Of a stretch of DNA of 5,697 bases, positions 5,257-5,697 are shown piece by piece. Made by a program: the position numbers and the translations under genes. The notes under the pieces are model-generated. The model had not been told where the DNA came from and made no database searches. It saw only the letters and a list, made by a program, of their open reading frames with translations. The DNA comes from Ruminococcaceae bacterium UBA1320 (GTDB lineage Bacteria; Bacillota; Clostridia; Oscillospirales; Ethanoligenentaceae). The stretch lies in the NCBI GenBank assembly GCA_002306975.1, contig DBTI01000082.1, positions 1-5,697 of the forward strand, read 5' to 3'. Each line of letters opens with the position of its first letter. The stretch's first letter is position 1.

Positions 5257-5697
5257 ATGGATGAAAAAAACGCCGCCGACCGGTTTGACGACGCGGCAAA
5301 ACATCTCGGCGTACTAGCAGAACAATTTTTTCTGCCAACATCATTAAAGGCACGGGTGCAGGAAATCCGGATTCGGGTCGGTCAGCCGGTTGTCTTCTCG
5401 TTACCAAGCGGGCCCGTCTTTGCGACATCTGACGGCAGGGTAGCGGAAATTCTTCAGTCAGGGCTTTTATCTGCACAAAAAGAAAACATCGACGAGGCGT
5501 TCCGGTTAATTTGTGATTGTTCCGTTCACTCTCACCAGCGGGAGATAAAAAACGGGTTTGTTACGCTTCGCGGAGGCCACCGCGCCGGAATCTGCGGTAC
5601 CGCGGTGACCGAAGGTGATGCAGTTGTAAATATTCGCGATATATCCTCAATCAATCTCAGAATTGCGCGGGATATTGCGGGCGCTGCTGACGATACG
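5257..5697 (+). CDS. spoIIIAA: stage III sporulation protein AA, N-terminal 147 residues (cut by window end)
   Basis: SpoIIIAA is the cytoplasmic ATPase of the SpoIIIA-SpoIIQ complex, the channel linking mother cell and forespore during engulfment, and is needed for late forespore gene expression. The visible part carries family hallmarks: QEIRIRVGQPV at 35-45, the block from Cys88 to Gly114 containing NGFVTLRGGHRAGICG, and IRDISSINLRIARDI at 126-140. The frame is open to the last base; the Walker A motif and the remainder of the roughly 300-residue protein lie outside the window. ATG 5257 follows AGGGAGGT by eight bases, a strong ribosome binding site. The gene normally heads the spoIIIAA-AH operon under mother-cell sigma-E. 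Only a weak sigma-E-like pair (TTCTAAA at 5206-5212, AATATAGT at 5227-5234, 14-bp spacer) is visible, and it would leave almost no leader before the ribosome binding site. Confidence 0.95.
   Translation, partial: MDEKNAADRFDDAAKHLGVLAEQFFLPTSLKARVQEIRIRVGQPVVFSLPSGPVFATSDGRVAEILQSGLLSAQKENIDEAFRLICDCSVHSHQREIKNGFVTLRGGHRAGICGTAVTEGDAVVNIRDISSINLRIARDIAGAADDT

Noticed and set aside
5092..5476. Frames on the - strand (5092-5304 and 5234-5476) over the spoIIIAA start
   Set aside because: They oppose spoIIIAA, which is supported by family motifs and a strong ribosome binding site, and the first runs across the terminator hairpin.

Overview
The window looks like a piece of a chromosome from an endospore-forming Firmicute of the class Clostridia. 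The right edge carries the start of spoIIIAA, the first gene of the sporulation operon spoIIIA. The other genes belong to families common in gut and anaerobic Clostridia: a long serine recombinase, DUF3791 and DUF3990 small proteins, and an EAL-CBS-GGDEF protein. Family names were assigned by reading the translations, not by a database search.

Left part (1-2029, + strand): an 82-codon reading frame of unknown function with a TTG start, then an unrecognised 45-residue basic protein, then a complete 514-residue large serine recombinase with catalytic serine, recombinase domain, zinc ribbon and coiled coil. The recombinase stop codon lies inside a 22-bp near-perfect inverted repeat that probably works as a two-way terminator, because the next genes converge on it.

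Middle part (2069-3142, - strand): a compact three-gene operon with its own consensus promoter (TTGACA, 16-bp spacer, TATAAT). In order of transcription it encodes a 166-residue DUF3990 protein (ADP-ribosyltransferase-like, candidate toxin), a 79-residue small acidic protein and a 75-residue DUF3791 protein. The first two genes overlap by 8 bp and the next gap is 11 bp. This resembles a toxin-antitoxin or defence module with the candidate toxin first, next to an integration enzyme, so the recombinase and operon may be one mobile segment. No attachment-site repeats bounding such a segment could be found by eye.

Right part (3171-5697): a terminator hairpin separates the module from a 594-residue EAL-CBS-CBS-GGDEF cyclic-di-GMP protein on the - strand. 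A 244-bp divergent intergenic region follows, with a second terminator-type hairpin and a perfect 12-bp palindrome, and then spoIIIAA on the + strand, cut by the window end. These two genes are probably resident chromosome.
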